Shown here piece by piece: positions 8,960-18,826 of a stretch of DNA of 64,000 bases. Position 1 is the stretch's first letter, and the number at the start of each line of letters is the position of its first letter. A program made the position numbers and the translations under genes. Below the pieces are notes generated by a model. It searched no databases. It was not told the origin of the DNA and was given only the letters and a program-made list of their open reading frames with translations. Source of the DNA: Marinobacter lipolyticus (lineage in GTDB: Bacteria > Pseudomonadota > Gammaproteobacteria > Pseudomonadales > Oleiphilaceae); assembly GCF_018424605.1 (NCBI RefSeq), contig NZ_QTKT01000010.1:62001-126000 (forward strand). The letters are read 5' to 3'.

Positions 8960-10435
8960 ATGGCTAAGAGTAACTACACCCAGTCCGATCTGATGCTGTT
9001 CGGGGCGCTGGGCGATCTGGCGCAGCGCAAGCTTTTCCCGGCGCTTTACCAGCTCGATCGCTCCGGCCTGCTTGATCAGGGCAGCCGGATTCTGGCGATT
9101 GCCCGGGACAGCATAGACACCGGAGAGTTGCGCCGGTTACTCGACAAGAAGCTCAGGGAGTACATCAAGCCGGAAGAATGTGATGAGGTCCTGCTGCGCA
9201 GGTTTCTGCAGCGGGTTGACTACCTGTACCTGGATTTCACCGACGCCGATGGCTATCAGTCACTGAACAGCTGGCGTGGCGCCCCGGACAGTAATCTGAT
9301 TGTGTACCTGGCGGCGCCGCCGTCCATGTACGGTGTGATTGCGCGCAATCTCCGCGCCGCCAATTGCTGTTCGAGCAAGACCCGGGTGGTCGTGGAGAAG
9401 CCCATTGGTCATGACCTGGCGTCGTCCCAGGTGATCAACGATGAGCTGGGGGAGGTGTACCGCGAAAACCAGTTGTTCCGCATCGATCACTACCTTGGCA
9501 AGGAGACGGTGCAAAACCTGATCGCCCTTCGCTTCGCCAACAACCTGTTTGCCTCGCAATGGGATCAGAATCATATTTCACACGTGGAAATCACGGTCGC
9601 CGAAAGTGTTGGCATCGAAGGTCGCTGGGGGTATTTCGACAAAGCCGGTCAGATTCGCGACATGATCCAGAATCATCTGCTGCAGTTGCTGTGTCTGATC
9701 GCAATGGATCCGCCATCGGACCTGTCGGCAGACAGCATTCGTGACGAAAAGGTGAAGGTGCTGAAAGCCCTGCGGGAAATCACGCCCGATCTGATGGAAA
9801 GTCACGTGGTCCGGGGCCAGTACACGGCGGGCACCAGTAACGGCAAACCGGTGCCTGGGTACCTGGAAGAGGAGGGCGCCAACAAGGGCAGCGCCACAGA
9901 GACCTTCGTGGCACTCAAAGCGGAGATCGAAAACTGGCGGTGGTCCGGCGTGCCATTCTACATCCGCACCGGTAAGCGGCTACCGGAAAAACTCTCGCAG
10001 ATTATCATCCACTTCAAACCGGCACCCCATTACATTTTTGATCCCGATCAGAAGCACCTCGCCAACAACAAGCTGATCATCCGGCTGCAGCCGGATGAAG
10101 GCATGTCGCTGAAAATACTCACCAAGGATCAGGGGCTGGACAAGGGCATGCGGCTGCGGCAGGGGCCTCTGGAACTCACTTTCTCGGAAACCTTCGATAC
10201 CGACCGCATCCCCGACGCCTATGAGCGGCTGTTGTGGGAAGTGATGAAAGGCAACCAGTATCTGTTTGTGCGCCGGGACGAAGTCGAGCACGCCTGGCGC
10301 TGGGTGGATCAGGTCATTGCCAACTGGAACGACAGTGGCGAATCTCCCAAGCGATACGCCGCCGGAACCTGGGGACCGGTGGCCGCCATTGCGATGATTA
10401 CCCGTGACGGCAGGAGTTGGTATGAAGATGCCTGA
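8960..10435 (+). CDS. zwf: Glucose-6-phosphate 1-dehydrogenase
   Basis: Oxidises glucose-6-phosphate to 6-phosphogluconolactone with NADP (or NAD), the entry to the Entner-Doudoroff and pentose phosphate routes. The start at 8960 (MAKSNYTQ) has GAAGGA just upstream and gives 491 aa, the family length. A GTG 24 bases earlier is less likely. The nucleotide-binding motif is [12 protein letters not shown] (14-25), with Ala-Leu where many enzymes have Ala-Ser. The substrate motif RIDHYLGKE is at 174-182. The EKPIGHDL segment is intact. First gene of zwf-pgl-eda, overlapping pgl by 14 bases. Confidence 0.97.
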   Translation: MAKSNYTQSDLMLFGALGDLAQRKLFPALYQLDRSGLLDQGSRILAIARDSIDTGELRRLLDKKLREYIKPEECDEVLLRRFLQRVDYLYLDFTDADGYQSLNSWRGAPDSNLIVYLAAPPSMYGVIARNLRAANCCSSKTRVVVEKPIGHDLASSQVINDELGEVYRENQLFRIDHYLGKETVQNLIALRFANNLFASQWDQNHISHVEITVAESVGIEGRWGYFDKAGQIRDMIQNHLLQLLCLIAMDPPSDLSADSIRDEKVKVLKALREITPDLMESHVVRGQYTAGTSNGKPVPGYLEEEGANKGSATETFVALKAEIENWRWSGVPFYIRTGKRLPEKLSQIIIHFKPAPHYIFDPDQKHLANNKLIIRLQPDEGMSLKILTKDQGLDKGMRLRQGPLELTFSETFDTDRIPDAYERLLWEVMKGNQYLFVRRDEVEHAWRWVDQVIANWNDSGESPKRYAAGTWGPVAAIAMITRDGRSWYEDA

Positions 10436-11141
10436 CATTGCGCTGCCGCCCGGGGTGACGGCCAGATTTGGCGAGAATCCCCAACAGGTTGCGGAAGAAC
10501 TGGCGGACACGGTGGCGGACGCGCTGCGCCGGCGACTCGCAGAAGCGGCAGAGGCCACACTGGTGGTTTCCGGCGGCTCAACCCCGCGGCCGTTTTTCGC
10601 CGCGCTGTCCCGCAAGGAGCTTGACTGGGCGCGGGTCATAGTCACGCTGGCGGATGAGCGCTGGGTCGACGAGCCGGACCCGGCCAGCAATGCCGGGCTG
10701 GTGAAGTCGTCGTTGCTGCGGAACCGAGCGGCAGCGGCCTGTTTCCTGCCGCTCAAGCAGGAAGGGGAAACGCCGGCACAGGGCCTTGATGCGGTCAAGG
10801 CCGGGCTTGCACGGCTGAGGACGCCGGTGGATGTGCTTGTGCTGGGCATGGGTAGCGACGGTCACACCGCGTCATGGTTTCCGGATGCGCCCGAGCTGAG
10901 TGTTGCAATGGACCCGGCTTGCCCGGATCCGGTGGCGGCCATGACGCCGCCCTCCCAGGATCGGGCGCGGATCACGCTGACCTGGCCGGTGTTGTGTAAC
11001 GCGCGGTTTACTGCGCTGCATATCAAGGGCGCGGACAAGCTGGTCACCCTTCGTACTGCGCTGGCGCATCCCGCTGAATTGTCTGCCATGCCGGTCCGTG
11101 CTTTTCTGAAGGCCGGCCTGCAGATTTTCTGGAGTCCCTGA
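10422..11141 (+). CDS. pgl: 6-phosphogluconolactonase
   Basis: Hydrolyses 6-phosphogluconolactone to 6-phosphogluconate. The start at 10422 (MKMPDIAL) follows CAGGAG and lies inside the end of zwf, giving 239 aa, typical of the SOL/DevB type. Visible family motifs are VVSGGSTP (48-55), LADERWV (76-82) and [13 protein letters not shown]. Translational coupling to zwf is likely from the 14-base overlap. Second step of the pathway encoded by the operon. Confidence 0.95.
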   Translation: MKMPDIALPPGVTARFGENPQQVAEELADTVADALRRRLAEAAEATLVVSGGSTPRPFFAALSRKELDWARVIVTLADERWVDEPDPASNAGLVKSSLLRNRAAAACFLPLKQEGETPAQGLDAVKAGLARLRTPVDVLVLGMGSDGHTASWFPDAPELSVAMDPACPDPVAAMTPPSQDRARITLTWPVLCNARFTALHIKGADKLVTLRTALAHPAELSAMPVRAFLKAGLQIFWSP

Positions 11142-11167
11142 CGAGGCCCATTCTTCTGGAGAAGGCG

Positions 11168-11827
11168 ATGAACCAACTGTCTGATTTTCACCGGGACCGT
11201 GTGCGCGCGGTGCTCGCGGCCTCGCCGCTGATTCCGGTCATTACCATTAACGACCCGGACGATGCGGTGCCGCTCTGCCAGGCGCTGGTGAAGGGTGGTC
11301 TTCGGGTGCTGGAAATCACCTTGCGAACCCGGCACGGTGTCCGGGCTATCGAGCGCGTGCGGCAGGCGCTCCCGGACGTCTGGGTCGGTGCCGGAACGGT
11401 GACGGGCGTGGCCCAGTATCGGGAGGTAGAGGCCGCCGGCGCCCAGTTTGTCATTACCCCCGGTGTTACCGAGGCGTTGCTGGAGTTCGGCCTGACCTCC
11501 GAGGCACCGTTGCTGCCCGGCATATCAACCATCTCCGAGCTGATGCTGGGCTACAGCCTGGGCTACCGGGAGTTCAAGTTCTTTCCGGCAGAGGTGTCCG
11601 GTGGTATTCCCGCCCTCAAGGCGTTTGCCAGCCCGTTCCCGGATGTCAGCTTCTGCCCGACCGGCGGTATCCGCCGTACGACCGCCAGAGACTTTCTGGC
11701 ACTGGCCAATGTCTCGGCGGTCGGCGGCACCTGGTTGATGCCGGAGGCGGCAGTTGCCGCGAAAGACTGGGATGCCATCTCCAGGGTGGTACAGGACAGT
11801 CTGGCGGATCTGCAGGTCGAAAACTGA
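11168..11827 (+). CDS. eda: KDPG/KHG aldolase
   Basis: Cleaves 2-keto-3-deoxy-6-phosphogluconate to pyruvate and glyceraldehyde-3-phosphate, the last Entner-Doudoroff step. It has 219 aa. The catalytic Glu49 lies in LEITLRT and the Schiff-base Lys137 in FKFFPAE; the phosphate-binding GGI is in PTGGIRRT. The ribosome-binding site is GGAGAAGG, and the gap after pgl is 26 bases, so it belongs to the zwf operon. A hairpin without a T run (11833-11849) lies in the short gap to convergent pyk. Confidence 0.96.
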   Translation: MNQLSDFHRDRVRAVLAASPLIPVITINDPDDAVPLCQALVKGGLRVLEITLRTRHGVRAIERVRQALPDVWVGAGTVTGVAQYREVEAAGAQFVITPGVTEALLEFGLTSEAPLLPGISTISELMLGYSLGYREFKFFPAEVSGGIPALKAFASPFPDVSFCPTGGIRRTTARDFLALANVSAVGGTWLMPEAAVAAKDWDAISRVVQDSLADLQVEN

Positions 11828-11832
11828 TGCGA

Positions 11833-11849
11833 GCCCGCCAGCGGCGGGC
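11833..11849. repeat. GC hairpin between convergent eda and pyk
   Basis: GCCCGCC (11833-11839) and GGCGGGC (11843-11849) with a 3-nt loop. No T run on either strand. It may slow polymerase coming from both sides, but it is not a classical intrinsic terminator. Confidence 0.45.
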
Positions 11850-11859
11850 AGGGCCAGGG

Positions 11860-13308
11860 TCAGCGGATGTCTTTGCCCACGCGGACAATCTTCATGGTGT
11901 TGGTGCCGCCCTGGGCGTTCACGTAATCGCCCTTGGTCATGACGATCAGATCGCCCTCACTGACTACGCCGCGATTCCTCAGCTCTGACACCGCCAGTGC
12001 GTTGGTGCGCTCGTTGGGAATCTTGGCGGAGTCGAAAGGCACCGTCTGCACGCCCCGAAACAGCGCGACCCGGTGCTGAGTGGAGTGGTGCCGCGAGAAC
12101 GCAAAGATCGGCAGGCTCGATTTAATGCGCGACATCAGCAGGGGCGTGGCGCCGGTCTCGGTCATGCAGATGATGGCCGTCACTCCATCAAGGTGATTGG
12201 CGGCGTACATGGCCGACAGCGCAATGGCTTCGTCCACCAGTGTCATACTCTCGTGGATGCGGTGTTTGGACTGGTGCATGGACGGGTGTTTTTCGGCACC
12301 GAGACAGATGCGCACCATGGCTTCCACGGCTTCTTTCGGATAGTCGCCCACGGCGGTTTCGGCCGACAGCATCACCGCATCGGTATAGTCCATCACCGCG
12401 TTGGCGACGTCGGATACCTCAGCCCGGGTGGGCATGGGGTTGTCTATCATCGATTCCATCATCTGGGTGGCGGTGATCACCACTTTGTTCAGCACCCGGG
12501 ATCGTTGAATGATGTGTTTCTGCACGCCAACCAGTTCGGCATCGCCTATTTCCACGGCCAGGTCACCGCGGGCAACCATCACCGCATCCGAGGCTTCGAT
12601 GACGGCATCCAGAGCGGCGGTATCATGGGCCAGTTCAGCGCGTTCGATTTTGGCGACGAGGCGGGCTTCGGAGCCGGCCTCGTTCAGCAGGCGGCGCGCG
12701 GTGTGCATATCTTCGGCGGTTCGCACAAACGACACGGCAACGTAATCGGCACCGAGACGCGCCGCCGTTACGATATCCCGTTTGTCCTTTTCGGTCAGCG
12801 CTTCCGCCGACAGTCCGCCGCCGCGCTTGTTGAGGCCCTTGTTGTTCGACAGCGGGCCGCCAATCAGTACCCGCGAGGTTATGCGTTTGTTTTCAACGCC
12901 GGTGACCTCCATCTCGATGCGGCCGTCGTCGAGCACAAGAATGTCGCCGGTGCCGACGTCATTGATCAGTTGTTCGTAATCGATACCGACGCGGGTTTCA
13001 TCACCCTGTTCCTTGTCCATGTCGGCGTCCAGCACGAATTCCTGTCCCGCTTTCAGGGTGACCTTGTTGTCGCGGAATCGGGCGATGCGCAGCTTCGGTC
13101 CTTGCAGATCGGCCAGAAGGGCGACGAAGCGTCCCTGGGCGGAGGCTGATTCCCTTACCCGTCGGGCCCGCTCAATATGCTCTTCGGCGCTCCCGTGAGA
13201 GAAGTTCAGTCTGGTGACATCAACCCCTGCAGCAATGATAGCGGCCAGTGACTCCGGGGAGTCCGTAGCGGGGCCAAGGGTGGCGACAATCTTGGTACGC
13301 CTGAGCAT
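11860..13308 (-). CDS. pyk: Pyruvate kinase
   Basis: Converts phosphoenolpyruvate and ADP to pyruvate and ATP. The ATG at 13308 ([14 protein letters not shown]) has AGAAGGA ten bases upstream and gives 482 aa; a TTG seven codons earlier is less likely. Substrate and metal motifs include TRLNFSHGS (residues 32-40) and [12 protein letters not shown], and the [14 protein letters not shown] stretch is typical. It resembles the PykA type more than PykF, but I cannot settle this by eye. It is divergent from edd-glk, so the 251-base region between them probably carries shared HexR control. Confidence 0.95.
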   Translation of the reverse strand: MLRRTKIVATLGPATDSPESLAAIIAAGVDVTRLNFSHGSAEEHIERARRVRESASAQGRFVALLADLQGPKLRIARFRDNKVTLKAGQEFVLDADMDKEQGDETRVGIDYEQLINDVGTGDILVLDDGRIEMEVTGVENKRITSRVLIGGPLSNNKGLNKRGGGLSAEALTEKDKRDIVTAARLGADYVAVSFVRTAEDMHTARRLLNEAGSEARLVAKIERAELAHDTAALDAVIEASDAVMVARGDLAVEIGDAELVGVQKHIIQRSRVLNKVVITATQMMESMIDNPMPTRAEVSDVANAVMDYTDAVMLSAETAVGDYPKEAVEAMVRICLGAEKHPSMHQSKHRIHESMTLVDEAIALSAMYAANHLDGVTAIICMTETGATPLLMSRIKSSLPIFAFSRHHSTQHRVALFRGVQTVPFDSAKIPNERTNALAVSELRNRGVVSEGDLIVMTKGDYVNAQGGTNTMKIVRVGKDIR

Positions 13309-13392
13309 GATTTGAATGTCCTTCTGCAAAGTCCGTTGTTACTGTATGAACAGCCCGCGGAGTGGCCGCTGCCGGCATTGATTATGGTATCA

Positions 13393-13413
13393 CGTCATGA
13401 CCTTTTCATGACG
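13393..13413. repeat. Perfect 8-bp inverted repeat in the pyk-edd region
   Basis: CGTCATGA (13393-13400) and TCATGACG (13406-13413) with a 5-nt spacer CCTTT. It does not match HexR boxes. It could be an operator for another dimeric regulator or a leader hairpin for pyk. Confidence 0.5.
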
Positions 13414-13437
13414 GACGAGCCCCGGTCGATGGGCCAG

Positions 13438-13456
13438 TGATGTAGTAAATGTATCA
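13438..13456. promoter_or_regulatory. HexR operator between pyk and edd
   Basis: TGATGTAGTAAATGTATCA is a partial palindrome that holds the HexR half-site TGTAGTAA. A second similar core, GTAAAGTTACT (13509-13519), shares TAAAGTTACT or near with the zwf site. Their placement between pyk and edd fits the known HexR regulon. Confidence 0.55.
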
Positions 13457-13508
13457 AGATAGTCGCGATGAATGCACGAGTATGGCGTGAAAGCCACTGA
13501 GAAAGAAC

Positions 13509-13519
13509 GTAAAGTTACT
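13509..13519. promoter_or_regulatory. Second HexR-like core ahead of edd
   Basis: GTAAAGTTACT closely resembles the GTAAAAGTTACT core of the zwf operator. It lies 41 bases before the edd start. Only one side of the palindrome is good, so support is moderate. Confidence 0.4.
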
Positions 13520-13559
13520 TCGCTAGCCAGGATAAACTACTGAGCAGGGAGAATGCCGC

Positions 13560-15380
13560 ATGCACCCCGTGATTGACCAGGTAACACGCAGAATCACTGA
13601 GCGCAGCCGAGCCAGTCGTCAGGACTATCTGGGCAGGATGGAGGCATTGAAAGCGCAGTCGCCCCATCGCAGTACGTTGTCTTGTGGCAACCTGGCACAC
13701 GGGTTCGCCGCCTGCGGCCCGTCCGACAAGAACACGCTGAAGTTCATGAACCAGGCCAATGTGGCCATTGTCTCTGCCTACAACGACATGTTGTCAGCCC
13801 ACCATCCCTATCACGGGTTTCCGGACATTATTCGCGAAGCCGCCCGGGGCATGGGCTCGGTGGCGCAATTTGCCGGCGGAACGCCAGCCATGTGTGACGG
13901 TGTGACCCAGGGCCAGCCGGGTATGGAGCTGAGCCTGTTCTCCCGCGACGTCATTGCAATGAGCACGGCGGTGGCGCTGAGCCACAACATGTTCGATGCC
14001 ACGCTGTTGCTGGGCATTTGTGACAAGATCGTGCCGGGACTACTGATTGGTTCTCTGAGTTTCGGCTACCTGCCGACGGTGCTGGTGCCCGCCGGGCCGA
14101 TGCCTTCCGGTTTGCCCAACAAGGAAAAGCAGCGTATCCGCCAGCTGTATGCCGAGGGACGCATTGGCAGGGACGAACTGCTCGAGGCCGAGAGCAAGTC
14201 CTACCACAGCCCCGGTACCTGCACGTTCTACGGCACCGCCAACAGCAATCAGTTGTTGGTGGAGGTGATGGGGCTGCATCTGCCCGGGGCGGCCTTCGTC
14301 AATCCCGGCACGCCGCTGCGCGATCAGCTGACGCGGGCCGCGACCGAGCAGGTGATTCGTCTGTCACGGCCAAACGGCGGCAAGCTGGGGCTGGGCGACA
14401 TGGTGGATGAAAAAGCCATTGTGAATGCCCTGGTGGCGTTGCTGGTGACAGGTGGCTCCACCAATCACACCATTCACTGGATCGCGATTGCCCGCGCGGC
14501 CGGAATATTGATTGACTGGAACGATTACGCCGAACTCTCGGCGGTGGTCCCCTCCATGACCCGCATTTACCCCAATGGGCAGGAAGATATCAACGCCTTC
14601 CATGAAGCGGGCGGCACCCCGTTTCTGATCCGCGAACTGCTGGATGGTGGCTATCTGCACGATGATGTGCAGACCGTGATGGGAGCCGGGCTTGAGGCGT
14701 ATACCCGCATGCCGTCTCTGGAGAACGAGGAACTGGTGTGGTCTCCCGCGCCGGAGGCCAGTCTCCGCCCGGAGGTGCTCAGTTCCGCCTCTCGGCCCTT
14801 CGCAGCCGATGGTGGCCTGAAAGTGCTGGAGGGCAACCTCGGGCGCGGGGTGATCAAGGTGTCGGCGGTGGCTCCCGAGCACCACCGGGTTGAGGCGCCG
14901 GCCGTGGTTTTCAATGACCAGAACGACCTGAAGGAAGCGTTCGAGTCCGGGGCGCTGGATCGTGACTGCGTGGTGGTTGTGCGTTACCAGGGCCCGAAAG
15001 CCAATGGCATGCCGGAGTTGCACAAGCTCACCCCGTATCTGGGGGTGCTGCAGGACCGGGGTTTCCGCGTGGCGCTGGTGACCGACGGGCGAATGTCCGG
15101 GGCATCCGGCAAGGTGCCGGCGGCCATTCACGTGTATCCGGAGGCACTGGATGGAGGCCCGCTGGCGCGGGTACGGGATGGCGATGTGGTGCGCGTCGAT
15201 GCCGGCAACGGGGAGCTGCAGGTACTGCTGGAAGAACAGGAACTGGCGGCCCGTGAGGTGCGAGTTCCCGATCTGGCACTTCGTCATCAAGGCTACGGTC
15301 GAGAGCTGTTTGGCTGGATGCGCCGGTCCGCCAGCAGTCCGGAAGAGGGCGCCGGTTTTTTCTGGAACCACGACGCATGA
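13560..15380 (+). CDS. edd: 6-phosphogluconate dehydratase
   Basis: Dehydrates 6-phosphogluconate to KDPG, the signature Entner-Doudoroff step. It has 606 aa and belongs to the IlvD/Edd iron-sulfur family. [19 protein letters not shown] near residue 120, the [13 protein letters not shown] stretch and [13 protein letters not shown] supply the conserved cysteines expected to hold the Fe-S cluster. The C-terminal [19 protein letters not shown] is the family signature. Start ATG with GCAGGGA upstream. The stop overlaps the glk start by four bases (ATGA), so the two are translated together. Confidence 0.97.
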   Translation: MHPVIDQVTRRITERSRASRQDYLGRMEALKAQSPHRSTLSCGNLAHGFAACGPSDKNTLKFMNQANVAIVSAYNDMLSAHHPYHGFPDIIREAARGMGSVAQFAGGTPAMCDGVTQGQPGMELSLFSRDVIAMSTAVALSHNMFDATLLLGICDKIVPGLLIGSLSFGYLPTVLVPAGPMPSGLPNKEKQRIRQLYAEGRIGRDELLEAESKSYHSPGTCTFYGTANSNQLLVEVMGLHLPGAAFVNPGTPLRDQLTRAATEQVIRLSRPNGGKLGLGDMVDEKAIVNALVALLVTGGSTNHTIHWIAIARAAGILIDWNDYAELSAVVPSMTRIYPNGQEDINAFHEAGGTPFLIRELLDGGYLHDDVQTVMGAGLEAYTRMPSLENEELVWSPAPEASLRPEVLSSASRPFAADGGLKVLEGNLGRGVIKVSAVAPEHHRVEAPAVVFNDQNDLKEAFESGALDRDCVVVVRYQGPKANGMPELHKLTPYLGVLQDRGFRVALVTDGRMSGASGKVPAAIHVYPEALDGGPLARVRDGDVVRVDAGNGELQVLLEEQELAAREVRVPDLALRHQGYGRELFGWMRRSASSPEEGAGFFWNHDA

Positions 15381-16342
15381 GCCGCGATGGCTACGCGTTG
15401 GTTGGCGATATTGGCGGCACCAATGCCCGCTTCGCACTGGTCAGGCGGGGGCAGGCCGGCCTTGAATCCGTGCAGGTGCGACCGTGCGGTGATTACACTG
15501 ACCTGACGGGTGCCATCGGTGACTATCTGCATGAGGTGGGCGTTGACGCGGTTACCGAGGCCTGTCTGGCGGTTGCCTCGTCGGATCGCGGCAACCGGGT
15601 GCAGCTGACCAACAATCACTTGTGTTTCGATCGCGACGACCTGCGCCGCCGGTTCCAGTGGCGGTCTCTGAAGATCGTTAACGATTTCACAGCCATGGCC
15701 CTTGGTGTGCCTCAGGTAGACGCAGCCCGACTGGTTCACGTTTGCGGCGGCCCCGGTGATCCCGGGCGCCCGCGCCTGGTGATGGGCCCGGGAACTGGCC
15801 TGGGGGTTTCCGGACTGGTGCCCACAAGGCAGGGCTGGGTGCCGTTGAGGACAGAGGGCGGACATGTTGATTTTGCACCGGTGGATGACACCGAAATCGC
15901 CATTCTGCGTCTGCTGACCCTCCGCTACGGTCGGGTATCGGTCGAGCGGATCCTTTGTGGGTCGGGTTTGCTGAACCTGTATCAGGCCCACGCCGACATT
16001 CAGGGATTGCCGGCTCCCTTCAAGGCCCCGGAACAGATCACCGAGGCGGCACTGGGCCATGCCGATGCTCTGGCGGAACAGACCTTGCAACACTTTTGCG
16101 GGATTCTTGGCCGGGTGGCGGGCAACGCTTCGCTGACGCTTGGCAGCGCCGGCGGAGTTTACCTGTGTGGCGGCATCCTGCCCCGCATCTTGCAGTTTTT
16201 TCTCGCAAGCCCGTTCCAGGCCGGTTTTGAAGCCAAGGGCCGGATGACATCCGTGATGGTCTCCACCCCCGTGTACGTGGTCACTGAACCCTGCACCGGC
16301 CTCCTGGGGGCGGCGCAGGCGCTGATCAACCCTGAAGTGTAG
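15377..16342 (+). CDS. glk: Glucokinase (ROK-independent Glk type)
   Basis: Phosphorylates free glucose with ATP to glucose-6-phosphate, feeding zwf. It has 321 aa. The ATP-binding [12 protein letters not shown] begins at about residue 11, [11 protein letters not shown] carries the catalytic Asp region, and [12 protein letters not shown] is the family's phosphate-binding segment. It overlaps edd by four bases. With edd, zwf, pgl and eda nearby, the full glucose-to-pyruvate entry is encoded here, but no sugar transporter or PTS gene is in the window. Confidence 0.95.
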   Translation: MSRDGYALVGDIGGTNARFALVRRGQAGLESVQVRPCGDYTDLTGAIGDYLHEVGVDAVTEACLAVASSDRGNRVQLTNNHLCFDRDDLRRRFQWRSLKIVNDFTAMALGVPQVDAARLVHVCGGPGDPGRPRLVMGPGTGLGVSGLVPTRQGWVPLRTEGGHVDFAPVDDTEIAILRLLTLRYGRVSVERILCGSGLLNLYQAHADIQGLPAPFKAPEQITEAALGHADALAEQTLQHFCGILGRVAGNASLTLGSAGGVYLCGGILPRILQFFLASPFQAGFEAKGRMTSVMVSTPVYVVTEPCTGLLGAAQALINPEV

Positions 16343-16453
16343 GCCTGATGAGACTGGCCTTGGCAGGCGGAAAGGTCTACTCTGCACATAAAGAGGCCGG
16401 GCCAGAGCACTGGCTCGCCTGCCATCCACCGTAACCGGCAGTTTTACCTCGGC

Positions 16454-17989
16454 ATGGATTTGTTACTTTCCCACTTCGCCCGGTCATTGTCCGGCGCAGA
16501 AAATCTCGAACAGCTCGCCCGCCCCATTCTGATGCTGTTACAGCGCATTACCGGCCTGGAATCCACCTATCTCACCATCATCGACGAATCACAGGGGATA
16601 CAGACCATTCTTTATTCCCAGAACTCGGGGGGCCTGAATATGCCCGAGGGGTTGACGGTTGAATGGTTTGACACGCTGTGCAAGCGCGCAATGGAAGAAG
16701 AGACCTTTTTTACCGGTAACGTGTCCGAGGTCTGGGGCGATTCGTCGGCAGCTCGCGAGCTTGGCCTGCAAACCTATCTGACGGTGCCGGTAAAGAAGCT
16801 GGATGGCAGTATTTACGGAACCCTGTGCGGTGCCAGCAGCGAGTCGAAAGAGGTGGACCACGAGACCTTCGGTGTACTCAAGCTCTGTTCCGAGTTGATT
16901 GCCTACCAGATTGCCCGTGATGCCGCCGCCAAGGCGTCTATTTTGCGAGCCAGTCGTGCCGAGGAAAGGATGGAGTCACTGGCGTTGATCTCGTCAATCG
17001 GTGAACTGTGCTTTCGTGCCGAGGACCTGGCTTCCGCGCTTACCGAATCGGCCTCGTTGCTGCAGACACAGGGAGGATGGGATCATGCCGTCCCGTTTGT
17101 TCTGCAGGGTGAAAGTCTTCGTGCCGTGCGGGAGCTGGATACGGGCTGGATGACACTGGCCAAAGAGGCGCATGAGCTGGTGCCGTTAACGGATGCCCTG
17201 TTCGACAGCGCGCATCCCGATCCGTTTGTCAGTGCCTACGCCGACCCGGCGACACTGGCCGCCGGTATCTCAGAGGTGGATCTGTCCAGCCAGTCGGTGG
17301 TTGCACTGGTCAGCGTGGAAGTGCCGGCGGGGCGCAAGGGAGGCATCCTACTGGTGGCCGTTGATTGCGCGGGCGAGTTGGATAATGATGGGCAGGTTGT
17401 GATCAGCTGTTCAAATTACCTGTCTTTGTTAGCGGAGCGGGTGGAGTTTCTGACCCAGCTTGAGCGGGCCAACCAGGAGCTGTCGGTTTACGCCCTTCAT
17501 GATCCCCTGACCGGGCTGGCCAATCGTCGATATCTGGTGGAGGAGCTCGCGCGGATGCTGGCGGCAGCCCAGCGAAATGGGGGCAAAGTCTACGTTGCCT
17601 TCATCGATCTTGATGGCTTCAAGCAGATTAATGACCAGCACGGTCACGACGTAGGCGATCAGTTTCTACAAAGCATCGCCGGTTCATTGCGGGGCGCTTC
17701 GCGCTCCGGCGATCTGGTCAGCCGATACGGCGGGGACGAATTCGTTGTGCTCTCTTCGACCAGGCCAGAGGATGGTCAATCGGGACTGGAGGCCTTTGCT
17801 GACCGGCTACGCTCGGTGACCCGGGGGCGCTTTGACCTGCCCGAAATGGCACTGGATTACGCGGGCCCGAGCATTGGCGCTGTGATCAGCCGCGCGGGTG
17901 AGAGTGATCCGGATGCCCTGCTGGCAAGGGCGGATGACGCCATGTACGCGGTCAAGAAGGCCCGCAAAGGCCACATCGCTCAGAGATAA
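16454..17989 (+). CDS. GAF-domain diguanylate cyclase
   Basis: Predicted cytoplasmic enzyme making cyclic di-GMP from two GTP. It has 511 aa with no membrane segment. A GAF sensor domain covers about 20-160, a second less clear region about 165-325, and the GGDEF domain about 345-510. The active-site motif YGGDEF is intact (GGDEF at 426-430). An inhibitory I-site RSGD is at 417-420, exactly five residues upstream, so product feedback is likely. It is transcribed like edd-glk but separated by 111 bases. Its 3' end overlaps the convergent nitroreductase gene by 10 bases. The ligand is unknown. Confidence 0.9.
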   Translation: MDLLLSHFARSLSGAENLEQLARPILMLLQRITGLESTYLTIIDESQGIQTILYSQNSGGLNMPEGLTVEWFDTLCKRAMEEETFFTGNVSEVWGDSSAARELGLQTYLTVPVKKLDGSIYGTLCGASSESKEVDHETFGVLKLCSELIAYQIARDAAAKASILRASRAEERMESLALISSIGELCFRAEDLASALTESASLLQTQGGWDHAVPFVLQGESLRAVRELDTGWMTLAKEAHELVPLTDALFDSAHPDPFVSAYADPATLAAGISEVDLSSQSVVALVSVEVPAGRKGGILLVAVDCAGELDNDGQVVISCSNYLSLLAERVEFLTQLERANQELSVYALHDPLTGLANRRYLVEELARMLAAAQRNGGKVYVAFIDLDGFKQINDQHGHDVGDQFLQSIAGSLRGASRSGDLVSRYGGDEFVVLSSTRPEDGQSGLEAFADRLRSVTRGRFDLPEMALDYAGPSIGAVISRAGESDPDALLARADDAMYAVKKARKGHIAQR

Positions 17990-18714
17990 TGCACCAGCTG
18001 ACGTTTGTCGAAACGGTACTGCTGATTGTAGACACCGTTGTCGGCGCGTCGGCCGGCCGCCAGCACCATGACCACCAGCCCCTTGCGTGGCACTTTCAGC
18101 AGTTTGCGCACCCGCCAGTCATCGAACCCCTCCATCGGGCATGAATCGAAACCATGGGCCCTCAACGCGAGCATAAGGTTCTGGGCCGCAAGCGCGGTGG
18201 ACTTCGTGGCCCAGATTTTCATCTCCGACGGTGAGTAGGGGCCGCGTGGAACCGGCCGGGTCAGGCCAACGAACAGCCCCGCGGTTTTCTTGGCGAGTCC
18301 GAGCACGCCGAACGGGCCCTGGTTGTAATGAATCGGCGCGATGCGGGTGTAGTATTTTTCGACGATGCCCGGCAACCTGGTCTCCGGCCACTCCTGCAGG
18401 GCCTGGCGCGCATGGTCTCGCCAGGTGTCTGGCCGCGCCACAATAGCGATCAGAACCGGGGCGGTTCTGGCGGCGTTCTGGTTAAGGCAGGCATGCGCCA
18501 GTTTGCCTCGCAGTTCGGAGGAACGCACCACATAGAACTCCCATGGCTGCAGGTTACTGGAATTCGGGGCCAGCGTGGCCAGTTCCAGGCAGTCATCGAG
18601 GACGGCATCGGGGATGGCTTCGTCGGTGAATCGGCGGACGGAGCGTCGGCTGCGCACCACTTTCCTGAATTCGTCGATGGTGGTCTCTGGACTGACGTCG
18701 GTCTTGGCGTTCAT
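17980..18714 (-). CDS. Nitroreductase-family flavoprotein
   Basis: FMN-dependent oxidoreductase of the nitroreductase fold; the substrate cannot be told from sequence. The ATG at 18714 has CAGGA upstream and gives 244 aa. The N-terminal RRSVRRFTDEAIP and LATLAPNSSNLQPWEF are the FMN-binding and dimer-interface hallmarks, and LRAHGFDSCPMEGFDD is the usual central motif. It overlaps the cyclase gene convergently and is divergent from the uracil-DNA glycosylase-like gene. Confidence 0.85.
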   Translation of the reverse strand: MNAKTDVSPETTIDEFRKVVRSRRSVRRFTDEAIPDAVLDDCLELATLAPNSSNLQPWEFYVVRSSELRGKLAHACLNQNAARTAPVLIAIVARPDTWRDHARQALQEWPETRLPGIVEKYYTRIAPIHYNQGPFGVLGLAKKTAGLFVGLTRPVPRGPYSPSEMKIWATKSTALAAQNLMLALRAHGFDSCPMEGFDDWRVRKLLKVPRKGLVVMVLAAGRRADNGVYNQQYRFDKRQLVHYL

Positions 18715-18826
18715 GGTGCGGGTCCTGTTGCGGGTCGGCAAACGGCTGGTTAAAACCGGGAATGGGTCCTAAGGTTACGACAAACTCCGGGATATGCAAT
18801 GGCTCATCAGGCGGGAGAGTGGTTCC

